From: an uncultured Oscillospiraceae bacterium
Lineage (GTDB): Bacteria > Bacillota > Clostridia > Oscillospirales > Oscillospiraceae
Length of the DNA: 64,000 nucleotides
Assembly (NCBI GenBank): GCA_934591895.1
Contig: CAKTPP010000007.1
Location: forward strand, 65,509 to 129,508
Reading direction: 5' to 3'
The notes under the pieces are model-generated. The model was given only the letters and a program-made list of their open reading frames with translations. It was not told where the DNA came from and searched no databases. Both the position numbers and the translations under genes were made by a program. The stretch's first letter is position 1; the number at the start of each line of letters is the position of its first letter. Below are positions 49,919 through 59,813 of this stretch, piece after piece.

Positions 49919-52372
49919 ATGCTGCAGATCCCGGTCGCAAAGGTCGCCGTTTTGGCTGCAACGTTTGCGTTTGACCGACCGTATACGTATAAGATCCCGC
50001 AGCCGCTGACGGAGACGCTCCGCCCCGGCTGCCGCGTCATGGTGCCGTTTTCACGCGGCAACCGCCCGTGTGAGGGCATGGTGCTCGCGCTCGGCCAGGC
50101 ACAGGACGATCCAAAACTCAAGCCCATCACGCGCCAGCTCGACCCCGAGCCCATCCTCTCACCGGAGCTGATCCGGCTTGCCGTCTGGATGCATGACCGC
50201 TTTTTCTGCACCATCTATGATGCGCTGCACGCGATCCTGCCGGCCGGCGTCTGGTACCGGGTCAGCACGGTCTACTGTGCCGTGCCGGAGTTGGATGCCG
50301 ACGCGGCGCTCGCGCTGTGCGGCCGCTCCAGACAGCGGCGGCTGGCGCTTGAGACCGTGCTTGCGCACGGCGGTCGCTGCCCGCTGGAGACACTGCAGGC
50401 AGCGTTCGGTGACAAGGATCCCGCGAGCGCGCTGCACTGGCTCGTGGGGCAAAAGCTCCTGACCGTCGAGGGGGCGGAAAAGCGCGTCGTGCGTGACAAG
50501 CAGCTCGAGTATGCGAGCCTTGCCGTCTCGCTCGAGGAGGCGCAGGAGGAGATCCGCCGCCGCAGACGCGCGCCGCATCAGGTCGCAATTCTGGAGCTGC
50601 TGTGTACGATCGGACGCGCCTCGGCAGACGAGGTGTGTCAGTTTACCGGCGCACCAAAATCGTCGATGAAGGCGCTCGTGCAGCAGGAGCTCGTGCGCAT
50701 CGACGCCGAGCCCTATTTCCGCCGCCCGGTGCACTATACCGGTCAGCCGCAGCCTATCCCTGCGCTCACGGCGGCGCAGACCGAGGTGTTTTCCGGCCTG
50801 CGGACGCTGCTGCGCTCGCCGGATGCACAGGCGGCGCTGCTGTTCGGCGTGACCGGCAGCGGCAAGACGCTCGTGTATCTGCACCTGATCGAGCAGGCGC
50901 TCGCAGCGGGGCAGGGGGCGATCCTGCTCGTGCCCGAGATCTCGCTGACGCCGCAGATGATCGAGGCGTTTTCCGCATATTTCGGCGATGCGGTCGCCGT
51001 CCTGCACAGCGGTCTTCCGCTCTCGGAGCGCTATGACGAGTGGAAGCGCATCCGCGCCGGTCTCGCGCGCGTCGTCGTCGGCACGCGCAGCGCCGTCTTT
51101 GCGCCCATGGAAAACCTCGGCCTGCTCATCATCGACGAGGAGCAGGAGGACACCTACAAATCCGAGAGCACACCGCGCTATCATGCGCGCGACGTGGCGA
51201 AATTCCGCTGCGCGCAGCATCACGCGCTGCTGCTGCTCGGCTCGGCGACGCCGGACGTCGTCAGCCGCTATTGCGCTGAGACCGGCCGCTATCACTACTT
51301 CACGCTGCCGGATCGCTTCAACGCCCGCAAGCTGCCCGATGTCATCATCGCCGACATGAAGCAGGAGCTGCGAAACGGCAATTCCGGCTCGATCAGCTCC
51401 GTGCTCTATGCCGAGCTGGAGGAAAACCTCCGCCGCGGCGAGCAGAGCATCCTGTTTCTCAACCGGCGCGGCGCGAGCAAGCTCGTTACCTGTGCCGAGT
51501 GCGGCGCGACATATTCGTGCCCGAACTGCAGCGTCAGCCTGACGTACCATCAGGGCAATCAGATGCTTATCTGCCACCACTGCGGTTACCGGCAGCGCGT
51601 CGATGACCGGTGTCCGGTCTGCGGCGGGGAGTTGCGCTTTCTCGGCGACGGGACGGAGCGCATCGAGGCGGACGTGCACGCCCTCTTTCCCGGCGTGGAA
51701 ACCCTGCGCATGGATGCCGACGCAATCGCCATGGCCGGCACGCATGAGGCGCTGCTGCAGCGGTTCGTGCGCGAGCGAATCCCCATCATGATCGGCACAC
51801 AGATGATCACGAAGGGGCTGAATTTTGAAAATGTCACGCTCGTCGGCGTGCTCAATGCCGACCAGAGCCTGTATGTCGGCGACTACCGCGCCAATGAGCG
51901 CACGTTTTCGCTCATCACGCAGGTCATCGGCCGCAGCGGACGCGGCGACGCACCCGGCCGCGCCGTGATCCAGACGTTCACCCCCGCGAACGAGACCATC
52001 CGTCAGGCCGCGCGGCAGGATTACGATGCGTTTTACCGCTCGGAGATCGCCCTGCGGCGGCTCAACGGTACGCCGCCCTTCAGCGAGGTGCTGGCCGTCA
52101 CGGTCTCCGGCGCGCAGGAAAATGCGGTCGTGCGCTGCTGCGCCTATATCCGCGATTACTTCCGGCAGACCGTCGGTGAACGCGCGGAGGTGCTCGGACC
52201 GGCGCCGCTGCCGGTCGTGCGCATGAACAACCGCTACCGTTACCGCGTCACGCTCTACTGCAATCAGAGCAAGGCGGTGCGCCGCGCGGCGGCGAATATC
52301 GTCATGTACTGCAACACAGAAAAATCATTCCGCGATGTCACCGTCTTTGCCGATGACAACCCGCTGGACTAA
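49919..52372 (+). CDS. priA: Primosomal helicase PriA
   Basis: 817 residues. Restarts stalled forks by loading the replicative helicase. N-terminal DNA-binding domain (VLAATFAFDRPYTYKIP), Walker A GVTGSGKT, DEEQ box LIIDEEQEDTYKSE, and two zinc sites (CAECGATYSCPNC, CHHCGYRQ...CPVCGG), then GTQMITKGLNFENVTLVGVLNAD. GAGGGG precedes the ATG. First gene of the run to rsgA. Confidence 0.96.
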   Translation: MLQIPVAKVAVLAATFAFDRPYTYKIPQPLTETLRPGCRVMVPFSRGNRPCEGMVLALGQAQDDPKLKPITRQLDPEPILSPELIRLAVWMHDRFFCTIYDALHAILPAGVWYRVSTVYCAVPELDADAALALCGRSRQRRLALETVLAHGGRCPLETLQAAFGDKDPASALHWLVGQKLLTVEGAEKRVVRDKQLEYASLAVSLEEAQEEIRRRRRAPHQVAILELLCTIGRASADEVCQFTGAPKSSMKALVQQELVRIDAEPYFRRPVHYTGQPQPIPALTAAQTEVFSGLRTLLRSPDAQAALLFGVTGSGKTLVYLHLIEQALAAGQGAILLVPEISLTPQMIEAFSAYFGDAVAVLHSGLPLSERYDEWKRIRAGLARVVVGTRSAVFAPMENLGLLIIDEEQEDTYKSESTPRYHARDVAKFRCAQHHALLLLGSATPDVVSRYCAETGRYHYFTLPDRFNARKLPDVIIADMKQELRNGNSGSISSVLYAELEENLRRGEQSILFLNRRGASKLVTCAECGATYSCPNCSVSLTYHQGNQMLICHHCGYRQRVDDRCPVCGGELRFLGDGTERIEADVHALFPGVETLRMDADAIAMAGTHEALLQRFVRERIPIMIGTQMITKGLNFENVTLVGVLNADQSLYVGDYRANERTFSLITQVIGRSGRGDAPGRAVIQTFTPANETIRQAARQDYDAFYRSEIALRRLNGTPPFSEVLAVTVSGAQENAVVRCCAYIRDYFRQTVGERAEVLGPAPLPVVRMNNRYRYRVTLYCNQSKAVRRAAANIVMYCNTEKSFRDVTVFADDNPLD

Positions 52373-52385
52373 GGAGAGGTATACA

Positions 52386-52886
52386 ATGGCTACAAGAATG
52401 ATCCTGAAAAACGGCGACCCCCAGCTGCGCAAGCACTGCCACGAGGTCAAGGACTTTAATCCCCGCCTGCACATGCTGCTCGACGATATGCGCCAGACGC
52501 TGGCCGAGTCCAACGGTGTCGGCCTTGCCGCGCCGCAGGTCGGCGTGCTGCGCCGCGCCGTCATCGTGCTGGAAACGAACGTCCCCGACGAAGAGGACGA
52601 GTATATGATTGAGCTCATCAACCCCGTGATCGTTGAGACGGCGGGTGAGCAGGTCGGCGCCGAGGGCTGCCTGAGCGTGCCGGATGAGTACGGCATCGTT
52701 GCGCGCCCGGACTATGTGAAGGTGCGCGCGCAGGATCGTCACGGCGAGTGGTTCGAGGTCGAGGGGCACGGCCTGACGGCGCGCGCATTCTGCCACGAGC
52801 TGGATCATCTTGACGGCATCCTGTTCATCGACAAGGCCACGCGGATGCTCGCTCCCGAGGAGCTGGAGCAGCAGACGAAGAGGTGA
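52386..52886 (+). CDS. def: Peptide deformylase
   Basis: 166 residues. Removes the N-formyl group from new proteins. The three motifs are SNGVGLAAPQVG, EGCLSVP and HELDHLDG. GGAGAGG lies before the ATG. Followed by fmt, its metabolic partner, 5 bases after the stop. Confidence 0.97.
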   Translation: MATRMILKNGDPQLRKHCHEVKDFNPRLHMLLDDMRQTLAESNGVGLAAPQVGVLRRAVIVLETNVPDEEDEYMIELINPVIVETAGEQVGAEGCLSVPDEYGIVARPDYVKVRAQDRHGEWFEVEGHGLTARAFCHELDHLDGILFIDKATRMLAPEELEQQTKR

Positions 52887-52891
52887 GGCGC

Positions 52892-53815
52892 ATGCGCATC
52901 GTTTTCATGGGCACGCCGGATTTTGCGGCCGTGTCCCTGCAGCGCCTGCTCGATGAGCGCTTCGACGTGGCCGGCGTGTTCACGCAGCCGGACAAGCCCA
53001 AAAACCGCGGCATGAAGCTTCAGCCGAGTCCGGTCAAGGAGATCGCGCTGGCAAACGGTCTGCCGGTCTTTCAGCCGGAAAAGATGCGCGACGGCACGGC
53101 GCTGGCAGCGCTGCAGGGTCTGCAGCCGGACATTCTCGTCGTCGTGGCCTATGGCCGTATCCTGCCGGACGAGCTGCTTGCCGCCGCGCCCCATGGCGCG
53201 ATCAACGTGCACGGCTCGCTGCTGCCGAAGTATCGCGGCGCAGCGCCCATCCAGTGGGCGGTGCTCAACGGTGACGCGGTGACTGGCGTGTCGACGATGT
53301 ATCTTGACCGCGAGATGGACACCGGCGACGTGATCTACACAGAGCAGACGCCGGTCGGTGAATTCGAGACCGCCGGTGAGCTCTTTGACCGGCTGGCCGT
53401 CATGGGCGCGGATCTGCTTGTGCGCACCCTGCGGGATATCGATGCGGGCATCGCCCCGCGCACACCACAGGAGCACAGCGCGGCGACGTATACCCGCCCG
53501 CTTACGCGCGACGATTCGCCCATCGACTGGGATCAGAGCCCGCGCGCGATCATCAAGCACATCTGCGGCCTCGAGCCGTGGCCGGTCGCGACCGCCGAGC
53601 TCGGCGGGCAGACGTTTAAGATCCACGCCGCCGATTATTCGGACCGCACGACGCGCAAGGCCCCCGGAACGATCGTGGCGGCCGGTAAGGACGGCGTCAC
53701 CGTCGCCTGTGCCGGCGGGCAGACGGTGCGCATCACGCAGCTGCAGGCGCCGGGCAAAAAGCGTATGTCCGCAGCCGACTACCTGCTCGGGCACACGCTG
53801 CCCGTCGAGGGCTGA
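52892..53815 (+). CDS. fmt: Methionyl-tRNA formyltransferase
   Basis: 307 residues. MRIVFMGTPDFAAVSLQ at the start, HGSLLPKYRGAAPIQWA as formyl-transfer core, and C-terminal DDSPIDWDQSPRAI. An in-frame GTG 9 bases upstream is open but the ATG at 52892 gives the standard start and has GAGGTG 6 bases away. rsmB starts 3 bases after the stop. Confidence 0.97.
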   Translation: MRIVFMGTPDFAAVSLQRLLDERFDVAGVFTQPDKPKNRGMKLQPSPVKEIALANGLPVFQPEKMRDGTALAALQGLQPDILVVVAYGRILPDELLAAAPHGAINVHGSLLPKYRGAAPIQWAVLNGDAVTGVSTMYLDREMDTGDVIYTEQTPVGEFETAGELFDRLAVMGADLLVRTLRDIDAGIAPRTPQEHSAATYTRPLTRDDSPIDWDQSPRAIIKHICGLEPWPVATAELGGQTFKIHAADYSDRTTRKAPGTIVAAGKDGVTVACAGGQTVRITQLQAPGKKRMSAADYLLGHTLPVEG

Positions 53816-53817
53816 GC

Positions 53818-55146
53818 ATGGCCATGACTGCTCGGGAAGCGGCGTGGACCGCGCTGCAGCGCTGGCGCAAAAACGGCGCATGGTCGGACGCTGCGCTCAA
53901 CATCGTGCTGCAGAATGCGCAGCTCGAGCCGCGCGACGCCGCGCTCGCGGCGCGCATCTGCTACGGGACGCTGCAAAATCTGGCGCTGCTGGATCATTAC
54001 CTTGCGGCATACTGCACGACACCGCTGCAAAAGCTTGAGCCGAAGGTGCTTGACCTGCTGCGGCTGTCGGCGTATCAGATCGTGCTGCTGGATAAAGTGC
54101 CGCCGCGCGCGGCGGTAAACGAGGCGGTCGCGCTCTGCCGCAAGGGCGGCTGTGCGCGCGCGGCGGGGCTGGTCAATGCGGTCTTGCGCCGCGTGGCGGA
54201 GCACCGCGACGCGCTGCCGGAAATTCCGGGAGCCGGAACGGCGTCCTATCTTGCCGTGCGCACCAGCCATCCGCAGTGGCTGGCGCAGATGCTCATTGAC
54301 GCGCACGGCTATGACTTTGCCGCGCGTGCGCTCGCGGCAAACAACGCCGACGCACCGGCCTGCCTGCAGGTGAACACCCTGAAAACGACGCCCGATGCCC
54401 TGACAGTGTCTCTGCGCGCCGACGGCATCGAGACGCAGCCGCACCCGTGGCTGCCGGACGCTTTGTTGTGCCGCGGCGGAAATCTTGCGGCCGCGCGCGC
54501 CTTTGCCGACGGCTGGTTTTATGTGCAGGATGCGGCCGCGCACTGTGCCGTGCTTGCCGCCGGTGTCCGGCCGGGGATGCGCGTGCTCGATGCCTGCGCC
54601 GCGCCGGGCGGTAAAAGCTTTGCCGCCGCGGTGCAGATGCGCGATCAGGGATGTATGATTTCCTGCGATATACACGAAAATAAATGGAAGCGTATCCGCG
54701 CCGGTGCCGAGCGGCTGGGCCTGTCATGCATCTCGACGCGCACGATGGATGCCCGCCGTCCGGACGCCGACCTGACCGGCGCGATGGACGTTGTGCTGGC
54801 GGACGTGCCGTGCTCGGGGCTCGGCGTTATCCGCAAGAAGCCGGAGATCCGCTTCAAGGACCCGGCGGCGCTCTCGCAGCTGCCGGCCATCCAGCGCGCC
54901 ATTCTCGAGGGGCTCGCGCCGTGCGTGCGTCCCGGCGGCGTGCTGGTCTATTCCACGTGCACGGTGCTTGCGCGCGAGAACGAGGATGTCGTGCGGGATT
55001 TTCTGCGCACGCATCCGGAGTTTTCACCGGAAGCGTTTTCGCTGCCGCTCCCGGCGGCGGATACGGCGGGCGGAATGTTTACCTTCTGGCCGCAGGAACA
55101 TGAAACGGACGGATTTTTTGTCTGTAAGCTGAGGAGACACGAATGA
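53818..55146 (+). CDS. rsmB: 16S rRNA m5C967 methyltransferase RsmB
   Basis: 442 residues. N-terminal NusB-like helical domain (AREAAWTALQRWRKNG...), then the SAM domain with DACAAPGGKSFAAA, DVPCSGLGVIRKKPEIR and the catalytic STCTVLARENED. The stop overlaps rlmN by 4 bases (ATGA). Confidence 0.95.
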   Translation: MAMTAREAAWTALQRWRKNGAWSDAALNIVLQNAQLEPRDAALAARICYGTLQNLALLDHYLAAYCTTPLQKLEPKVLDLLRLSAYQIVLLDKVPPRAAVNEAVALCRKGGCARAAGLVNAVLRRVAEHRDALPEIPGAGTASYLAVRTSHPQWLAQMLIDAHGYDFAARALAANNADAPACLQVNTLKTTPDALTVSLRADGIETQPHPWLPDALLCRGGNLAAARAFADGWFYVQDAAAHCAVLAAGVRPGMRVLDACAAPGGKSFAAAVQMRDQGCMISCDIHENKWKRIRAGAERLGLSCISTRTMDARRPDADLTGAMDVVLADVPCSGLGVIRKKPEIRFKDPAALSQLPAIQRAILEGLAPCVRPGGVLVYSTCTVLARENEDVVRDFLRTHPEFSPEAFSLPLPAADTAGGMFTFWPQEHETDGFFVCKLRRHE

Positions 55147-56174
55147 GAGACATCAAAGCCATGCTCCCCGATGAGATCGCGGCGGCGCTCGCCGAAATGG
55201 GGCAGCCGAAATACCGTGCCAAGCAGATCTTCCAGTGGCTCGCGCGCGGCGTGACGTCGTTTGACGAGATGACGAACCTGTCCAAGGATCTGCGCGCTGC
55301 GCTCTCCGAGCAGTTTTACATTTCAAAGCTGGAAATGCTGCGCAAGCAGGTCTCCGCCATGGACGGCACGATCAAGTACCTCTGGCAGCTTGGCGACGGC
55401 AATGCCGTCGAGACGGTCGTCATGCACTACAAGCACGGCAACACCGTCTGCATTTCCTCGCAGGTCGGCTGCCGGCAGGGGTGCGCGTTCTGCGCGTCCA
55501 CGATCGGCGGCCTGATCCGCAGCCTTGAGCCCTCGGAGATGCTCGACGAGGTGCTTTACTCCGAGCGCGAGTCGGGCTGCAAGATCTCCAACATCGTCCT
55601 CATGGGCATCGGCGAGCCGCTCGACAACTTTGATAACGTCATGCGCTTTCTCGAGCTGGTGAACCACCCGGATGGAGAGAATATCGGCATGCGGCATATC
55701 TCACTGTCCACGTGCGGGCTCATTGAGCGCTTTGACGAGCTGGCGGCGCGCGACCTGCAGCTCACGCTCTCGGTCTCGCTCCATGCTCCGGATGACGAGA
55801 CCCGCTCGAAGATCATGCCGGCCAACCGCGGCCGCGGCGTTCAGGCGCTCATTGACGCCTGCGCCAGATATTATCAGGCGACCGGGCGGCGCATTTCCTT
55901 CGAATATGCGATGATCGACGGCGTGAACGACACGCCTGAGCACGCGCGGCTGCTGGCTAAGCACGCGCGGCGCGTCTGCGCACATGTCAATCTCATCCCG
56001 CTCAACCACGTGGAGGAGCGCGCGTTCCGGCCGTCCACGCCGGAGCATCTCAAGGCATTCATACGCATTTTGGAGCAGGACGGCGTGAACGTGACCGTGC
56101 GCCGCAAGCTCGGCAGCGATGTGGACGCGTCCTGCGGCCAGCTGCGCAAGAAGGTCGCGGATCACCGCGCCTGA
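55143..56174 (+). CDS. rlmN: 23S rRNA/tRNA adenine-C2 methyltransferase RlmN
   Basis: 343 residues. Radical-SAM motif CRQGCAFCAS (CxxxCxxC), preceded by GNTVCISSQVGC; LMGIGEPLDN and LSTCGLI follow, and the second catalytic Cys lies in VDASCGQLR near the C-terminus. Modifies A2503 of 23S rRNA and A37 of some tRNAs. Confidence 0.96.
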   Translation: MRDIKAMLPDEIAAALAEMGQPKYRAKQIFQWLARGVTSFDEMTNLSKDLRAALSEQFYISKLEMLRKQVSAMDGTIKYLWQLGDGNAVETVVMHYKHGNTVCISSQVGCRQGCAFCASTIGGLIRSLEPSEMLDEVLYSERESGCKISNIVLMGIGEPLDNFDNVMRFLELVNHPDGENIGMRHISLSTCGLIERFDELAARDLQLTLSVSLHAPDDETRSKIMPANRGRGVQALIDACARYYQATGRRISFEYAMIDGVNDTPEHARLLAKHARRVCAHVNLIPLNHVEERAFRPSTPEHLKAFIRILEQDGVNVTVRRKLGSDVDASCGQLRKKVADHRA

Positions 56175-56187
56175 AGGGGGAGAGCCC

Positions 56188-56913
56188 ATGCAATGCTTTG
56201 CAAAGACGGACAGGGGAGCTGTCCGCAAGGAAAATCAGGATCGCGCCGCCGGCGCGCGCATACGGCGCAGGGGCTGCGTTGTCGGCGTCGTCTGCGACGG
56301 CATGGGCGGCGCCGCCGGAGGAAAGCTTGCGAGCGAGCTTGCCGCGTCGACCTTTCTGGCGCAGTTTCGCCGGGAGATGATGGCGGGCAGCGCGGTCGAG
56401 CCTGCGATGCGCGCCGCCTGTGATGCCGCCAATCAGGCGGTCTATGGCCGCGCCTGCGCCGATCCTGAGCTGCGCGGCATGGGCACGACGATCGTCGCCG
56501 CCTGTGTGCGGCACGGACGGCTCACGGTGCTGCACGTCGGCGACAGCCGCGCGTATCTGGTCGGACTGCGCCGGATGCAGCAGATCACGACGGATCACTC
56601 GCTCGTGCAGGAGCTGGTCGCGAGCGGTCAGGTGCTGCCGGAGCAGGCACACCGCCACCCGCGCCGCAATGTGATCACGCGCGCCGTCGGCGTCGGGGCA
56701 AAGGTCGAGCCCGACTGCCGCAGCATGCCGTTTCCGCTCGGAGCGCGGCTGCTGCTGTGCACGGACGGGCTGTCGAACACGCTCACGGATGCGCAGCTGC
56801 ACGATTACTGCCGCAGCTCCAGAGACGCAAAGCGGATCTGCAGCCGCCTGATCGCGGCGGCGCTCTCGCGCGGTGCGCACGACAATGTGACCGCGCTGGT
56901 TCTTTTCCGCTAA
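56188..56913 (+). CDS. prpC: PP2C-type phosphatase PrpC (Stp)
   Basis: 241 residues. TDRGAVRKENQDR, VCDGMGGAAGG, LTVLHVGDSRAYL, TTDHSLVQELV, LLLCTDGLSN and HDNVTALVL give the full set of metal-binding Asp residues. Reverses phosphorylation by PrkC. ATG at 56188 has GGGGGAGAG upstream; earlier in-frame starts overlap rlmN. Confidence 0.95.
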   Translation: MQCFAKTDRGAVRKENQDRAAGARIRRRGCVVGVVCDGMGGAAGGKLASELAASTFLAQFRREMMAGSAVEPAMRAACDAANQAVYGRACADPELRGMGTTIVAACVRHGRLTVLHVGDSRAYLVGLRRMQQITTDHSLVQELVASGQVLPEQAHRHPRRNVITRAVGVGAKVEPDCRSMPFPLGARLLLCTDGLSNTLTDAQLHDYCRSSRDAKRICSRLIAAALSRGAHDNVTALVLFR

Positions 56914-56934
56914 GCGCGGCAACGGGGGAACACT

Positions 56935-58623
56935 ATGGAACAGTCAATGAATCGTTATATCGGCCAGATGCTGGACGATCGCTACGAGATCCTGGAGGTC
57001 ATCGGCAGCGGCGGCATGTCGGTCGTTTATAAGGCCATGTGCCATAAGCTGCACCGCTATGTCGCCGTCAAGATCCTGCGCGACGAGATGGCGGAGGACG
57101 CCGAGCTGAAAAACCGCTTTCAGGCGGAGGCACACGCCGTCGCCATGCTCTCGCAGCCGAACATCGTCTCGGTGTATGACGTGGGGCACAGCGGCGACAC
57201 GGAGTATATCGTCATGGAACTCATCGAGGGCGTGACGCTCAAGCAGCGCCTCGCGGAGCGCGGCGTGTTCAGCGCGCAGGAGGCGCTGAGCTATGCCACG
57301 CAGATCGCAAAAGCGCTCCAGCACGCGCATGCGCACGGCATCGTCCACCGCGACATCAAGCCGCAGAACATCATGATCACGAACGATGACATGGTCAAGG
57401 TGGCGGACTTCGGCATCGCCGCGCTGGAAAACATCCATGAGGAGCGCAGCGGTCAGGCCATCGGCTCGGTGCACTATATCGCACCCGAGCAGGCGAAGGG
57501 GCTCACGGCCGACGCGCGCAGCGACCTGTATTCGCTCGGTGTTGTGCTCTATGAGATGACGACCGGCCACCTGCCGTATGATGCCGACACGCCGGAGGAG
57601 ATCGCGCTCAAGCACATTGCCGGCAGCGCAAAGCCGCCGCGCGAGTGGAACAGCGATATCCCCGAGGAGCTTGAGCGCATCACGCTCAGGGCGATGGAGC
57701 CTGACCTGCGCAAGCGCTATCAGTCGGCGGGGGAGCTGCTCAAGGCACTCAACGCCTGCAAAAAGCATCTCAATCAGCAGCGCCCGCTCGCTGAGCGCCG
57801 CAAGGAGAACGCGGAGAAAAAAGAGTCCTTTTTCGGCGTGGGGCGTGACCTCTCGGAGGAGGAGTATCTGCGCCGGCGCAAGCGTGCCAAGCGCGTGAGC
57901 TATTTTACGGGCATTTTCTCGGTCGGCGTGTTTGCCGTGCTGCTGTTCGTGTTCCTCTGGAACTTCTGGCTGGAGGATCTGTTCCGCACGGCGGAGCGCG
58001 TGGATGTGCCGAACTTCATCGGCAAGTCCTATGAGGCGGTCGTCAACGACAAGCAGTATTCCGATTATCGTTTTACGGTCGTGTATACCGTTGACCCGGA
58101 GGTGCCGGACGGTGTCATCATCGCCCAGGATCCGGAGGCCGGAAAGAGCCGTATGCGCGTGTCGGAGGGCATCAGCGTGCAGCTCACCGTCAGCACTGGC
58201 GTCGTCATGGCGGAGGTGCCGTATGTGGTCAATGAGGACTATGAGGCGGCGACGGAGATGCTCGAAAAGGCCGGCTTTACGGTCACGACGGAGTTTCAGG
58301 CGTCCAAGGATGTGACGGCAAAGTACGTCATCCGCTCCGAACCCGCGCCGGGTGAAAAGGCGGCGGTCGGCACGGGCGTGAAGCTCATCGTCAGCGGCGG
58401 CCCGACGCTGCGGGAGGTCACGGTGCCCGACCTGTCTACGCTCACGGAGTCGGCTGCGATCGCGCGCATCGAGAGCAGCGGCCTCTGCTACGGCGGCACG
58501 TACAAAGAGGCGAATGACGCAAAGCAGGGCACGGTCTTCAAGCAGAGCGCACCGGCCAACACAAAGCTCACGGAGTACAGCAAGGTCTATATCTGGGTCT
58601 CCGACGGGCCGGAAAAACCGTAA
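56935..58623 (+). CDS. prkC: Ser/Thr protein kinase PrkC with PASTA domains
   Basis: 562 residues. Cytoplasmic kinase with IGSGGMSVVYKA, VAVKIL, HRDIKPQNIM, DFGIA and APEQAKG; basic juxtamembrane stretch, one membrane helix at about 323-345 (FTGIFSVGVFAVLLFVFLW), then three extracellular PASTA domains (starting near VDVPNFIG, AEVPYVVN and VTVPDLST). Senses muropeptides or lipid II and signals in growth and spore germination. GGGGGAA is 6 bases before the ATG. Confidence 0.97.
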   Translation: MEQSMNRYIGQMLDDRYEILEVIGSGGMSVVYKAMCHKLHRYVAVKILRDEMAEDAELKNRFQAEAHAVAMLSQPNIVSVYDVGHSGDTEYIVMELIEGVTLKQRLAERGVFSAQEALSYATQIAKALQHAHAHGIVHRDIKPQNIMITNDDMVKVADFGIAALENIHEERSGQAIGSVHYIAPEQAKGLTADARSDLYSLGVVLYEMTTGHLPYDADTPEEIALKHIAGSAKPPREWNSDIPEELERITLRAMEPDLRKRYQSAGELLKALNACKKHLNQQRPLAERRKENAEKKESFFGVGRDLSEEEYLRRRKRAKRVSYFTGIFSVGVFAVLLFVFLWNFWLEDLFRTAERVDVPNFIGKSYEAVVNDKQYSDYRFTVVYTVDPEVPDGVIIAQDPEAGKSRMRVSEGISVQLTVSTGVVMAEVPYVVNEDYEAATEMLEKAGFTVTTEFQASKDVTAKYVIRSEPAPGEKAAVGTGVKLIVSGGPTLREVTVPDLSTLTESAAIARIESSGLCYGGTYKEANDAKQGTVFKQSAPANTKLTEYSKVYIWVSDGPEKP

Positions 58624-58645
58624 CAGACAAAGGAGCACATTGCTT

Positions 58646-59530
58646 ATGGTGCAGGGTGTCATCATCAAGGCGCTCAGCGGCTTTTACTATGTGGCCGCCG
58701 GCGATCAGATCGTGGAGTGCAAGGCGCGCGGCCGCTTCCGGTACGACGGGTGCAGCCCGCTGGTCGGCGACCGGGTGCAGCTGAGCTTCGACGCGCACGG
58801 CAAGGGGCGCATCGACGCGGTGGAGCAGCGGCGCAACGCGTTCATCCGTCCGGCGGTTGCGAACATCGACCAGCTCATCATGATCGGCGCGAATGTCAAT
58901 CCGATCACTGATCCGTTTCTGATCGACCGCGTGGTCGCCATTGCGGAAAACGCGGGCTGCGAGCCGGTCGTCTGCCTCAACAAGTGCGACCTTGATCCGG
59001 CGGAGCATCTCTATGATATCTACCGCTCCATCGGCTTTCGCGTCCTGCGCACGAGCGCCGCGACCGGCCTCGGCATGGATGCGCTGCGCGATGCGCTGCG
59101 CGGTAAGACCAGCGCCTTCACCGGCAACTCCGGCGTCGGCAAATCGAGCCTGCTCAATGCGCTCGACGCGTCGTTCGGCATTGCGACCGGCGCCGTCAGC
59201 GAGCGGCTCGGCCGCGGCAAGCATACGACGCGCCATGTCGAGCTCTACGCCCTTGGAGAGGACACCTTTGTTGCCGACACGCCGGGCTTCGCGTCCTTTG
59301 AGGTGGATATGGTCGACCCCATCTCGTGCGAGAATCTGCAGTATGCGTTTCGGGAATTCCGGCCGTATATCGGCAAGTGCCGCTTCCGCGACTGTGCGCA
59401 CCTGAAGGAGCCGGGCTGTGCGGTGCTCGCCGCCGTCGAGGCGGGCGAGATCGCGCCCGAGCGCCACGAGAGCTATGCGCGCCTGTATGCGCTCTCGGCA
59501 CAGGTCTGCGATTGGGAAAAGAAAAAATAA
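58646..59530 (+). CDS. rsgA: Ribosome small-subunit GTPase RsgA
   Basis: 294 residues. OB fold, then a circularly permuted GTPase with NKCD (G4) before GNSGVGKSSL (G1) and DTPGF (G3), and a C-terminal zinc site CRFRDCAHLKEPGC. Aids late 30S maturation. AAAGGAG lies 10 bases before this ATG and 4 before an in-frame TTG at 58640, so either may be used. In Bacillus rpe follows; here a small membrane protein gene does. Confidence 0.95.
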   Translation: MVQGVIIKALSGFYYVAAGDQIVECKARGRFRYDGCSPLVGDRVQLSFDAHGKGRIDAVEQRRNAFIRPAVANIDQLIMIGANVNPITDPFLIDRVVAIAENAGCEPVVCLNKCDLDPAEHLYDIYRSIGFRVLRTSAATGLGMDALRDALRGKTSAFTGNSGVGKSSLLNALDASFGIATGAVSERLGRGKHTTRHVELYALGEDTFVADTPGFASFEVDMVDPISCENLQYAFREFRPYIGKCRFRDCAHLKEPGCAVLAAVEAGEIAPERHESYARLYALSAQVCDWEKKK

Positions 59531-59539
59531 CGCACAAAC

Positions 59540-59591
59540 GCACCGTCCTCCGCATATCCTGTAGGGATAACCTGCAAGCGGAGGGCGGTGC
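59540..59591 (+). promoter_or_regulatory. Long hairpin covering the ribosome binding site of the next gene
   Basis: GCACCGTCCTCCGC (59540-59553) pairs over 14 positions with GCGGAGGGCGGTGC (59578-59591), with one G-U pair. The 24-base loop holds a second small stem TATCC/GGATA. The GGAGG is inside the 3' arm and the ATG is 3 bases beyond it. It could end rsgA transcription or hide the start site of the following gene. Confidence 0.7.
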
Positions 59592-59594
59592 TTT

Positions 59595-59750
59595 ATGTTT
59601 CGACGGCGGGGGATCTGTTTCTGGATCGGCGTTGCGTGTGTGGTCACCGGGATCTTTATCATTCTGGCGCTCGTGCTGCCGGCGGGGTTCTGGTGGTTTG
59701 CACTCGGCGGCGCGCTCATTGCGGCAGGTGTGCGGCTGCTCCGGTGCTGA
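59595..59750 (+). CDS. Small membrane protein of unknown function
   Basis: 51 residues: MFRRRGICFWIGVACVVTGI continuing into a hydrophobic stretch, then LPAGFWWFALGGALIAAGVRLLRC. Two predicted helices with a Trp-rich turn and a C-terminal Cys, a layout seen in short clostridial membrane proteins of unknown role. Its GGAGG lies in a stable hairpin, 11 bases from the ATG. Neighbours are rsgA and a SPOCS/LysM sporulation-type gene, so a sporulation role is possible but unproven. Confidence 0.65.
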   Translation: MFRRRGICFWIGVACVVTGIFIILALVLPAGFWWFALGGALIAAGVRLLRC

Positions 59751-59813
59751 CGGCGGCATAACCGCCGCGTGTCCGGCATAAGGATGTACAAAAACGATAA
59801 GGAGCACATCTTT

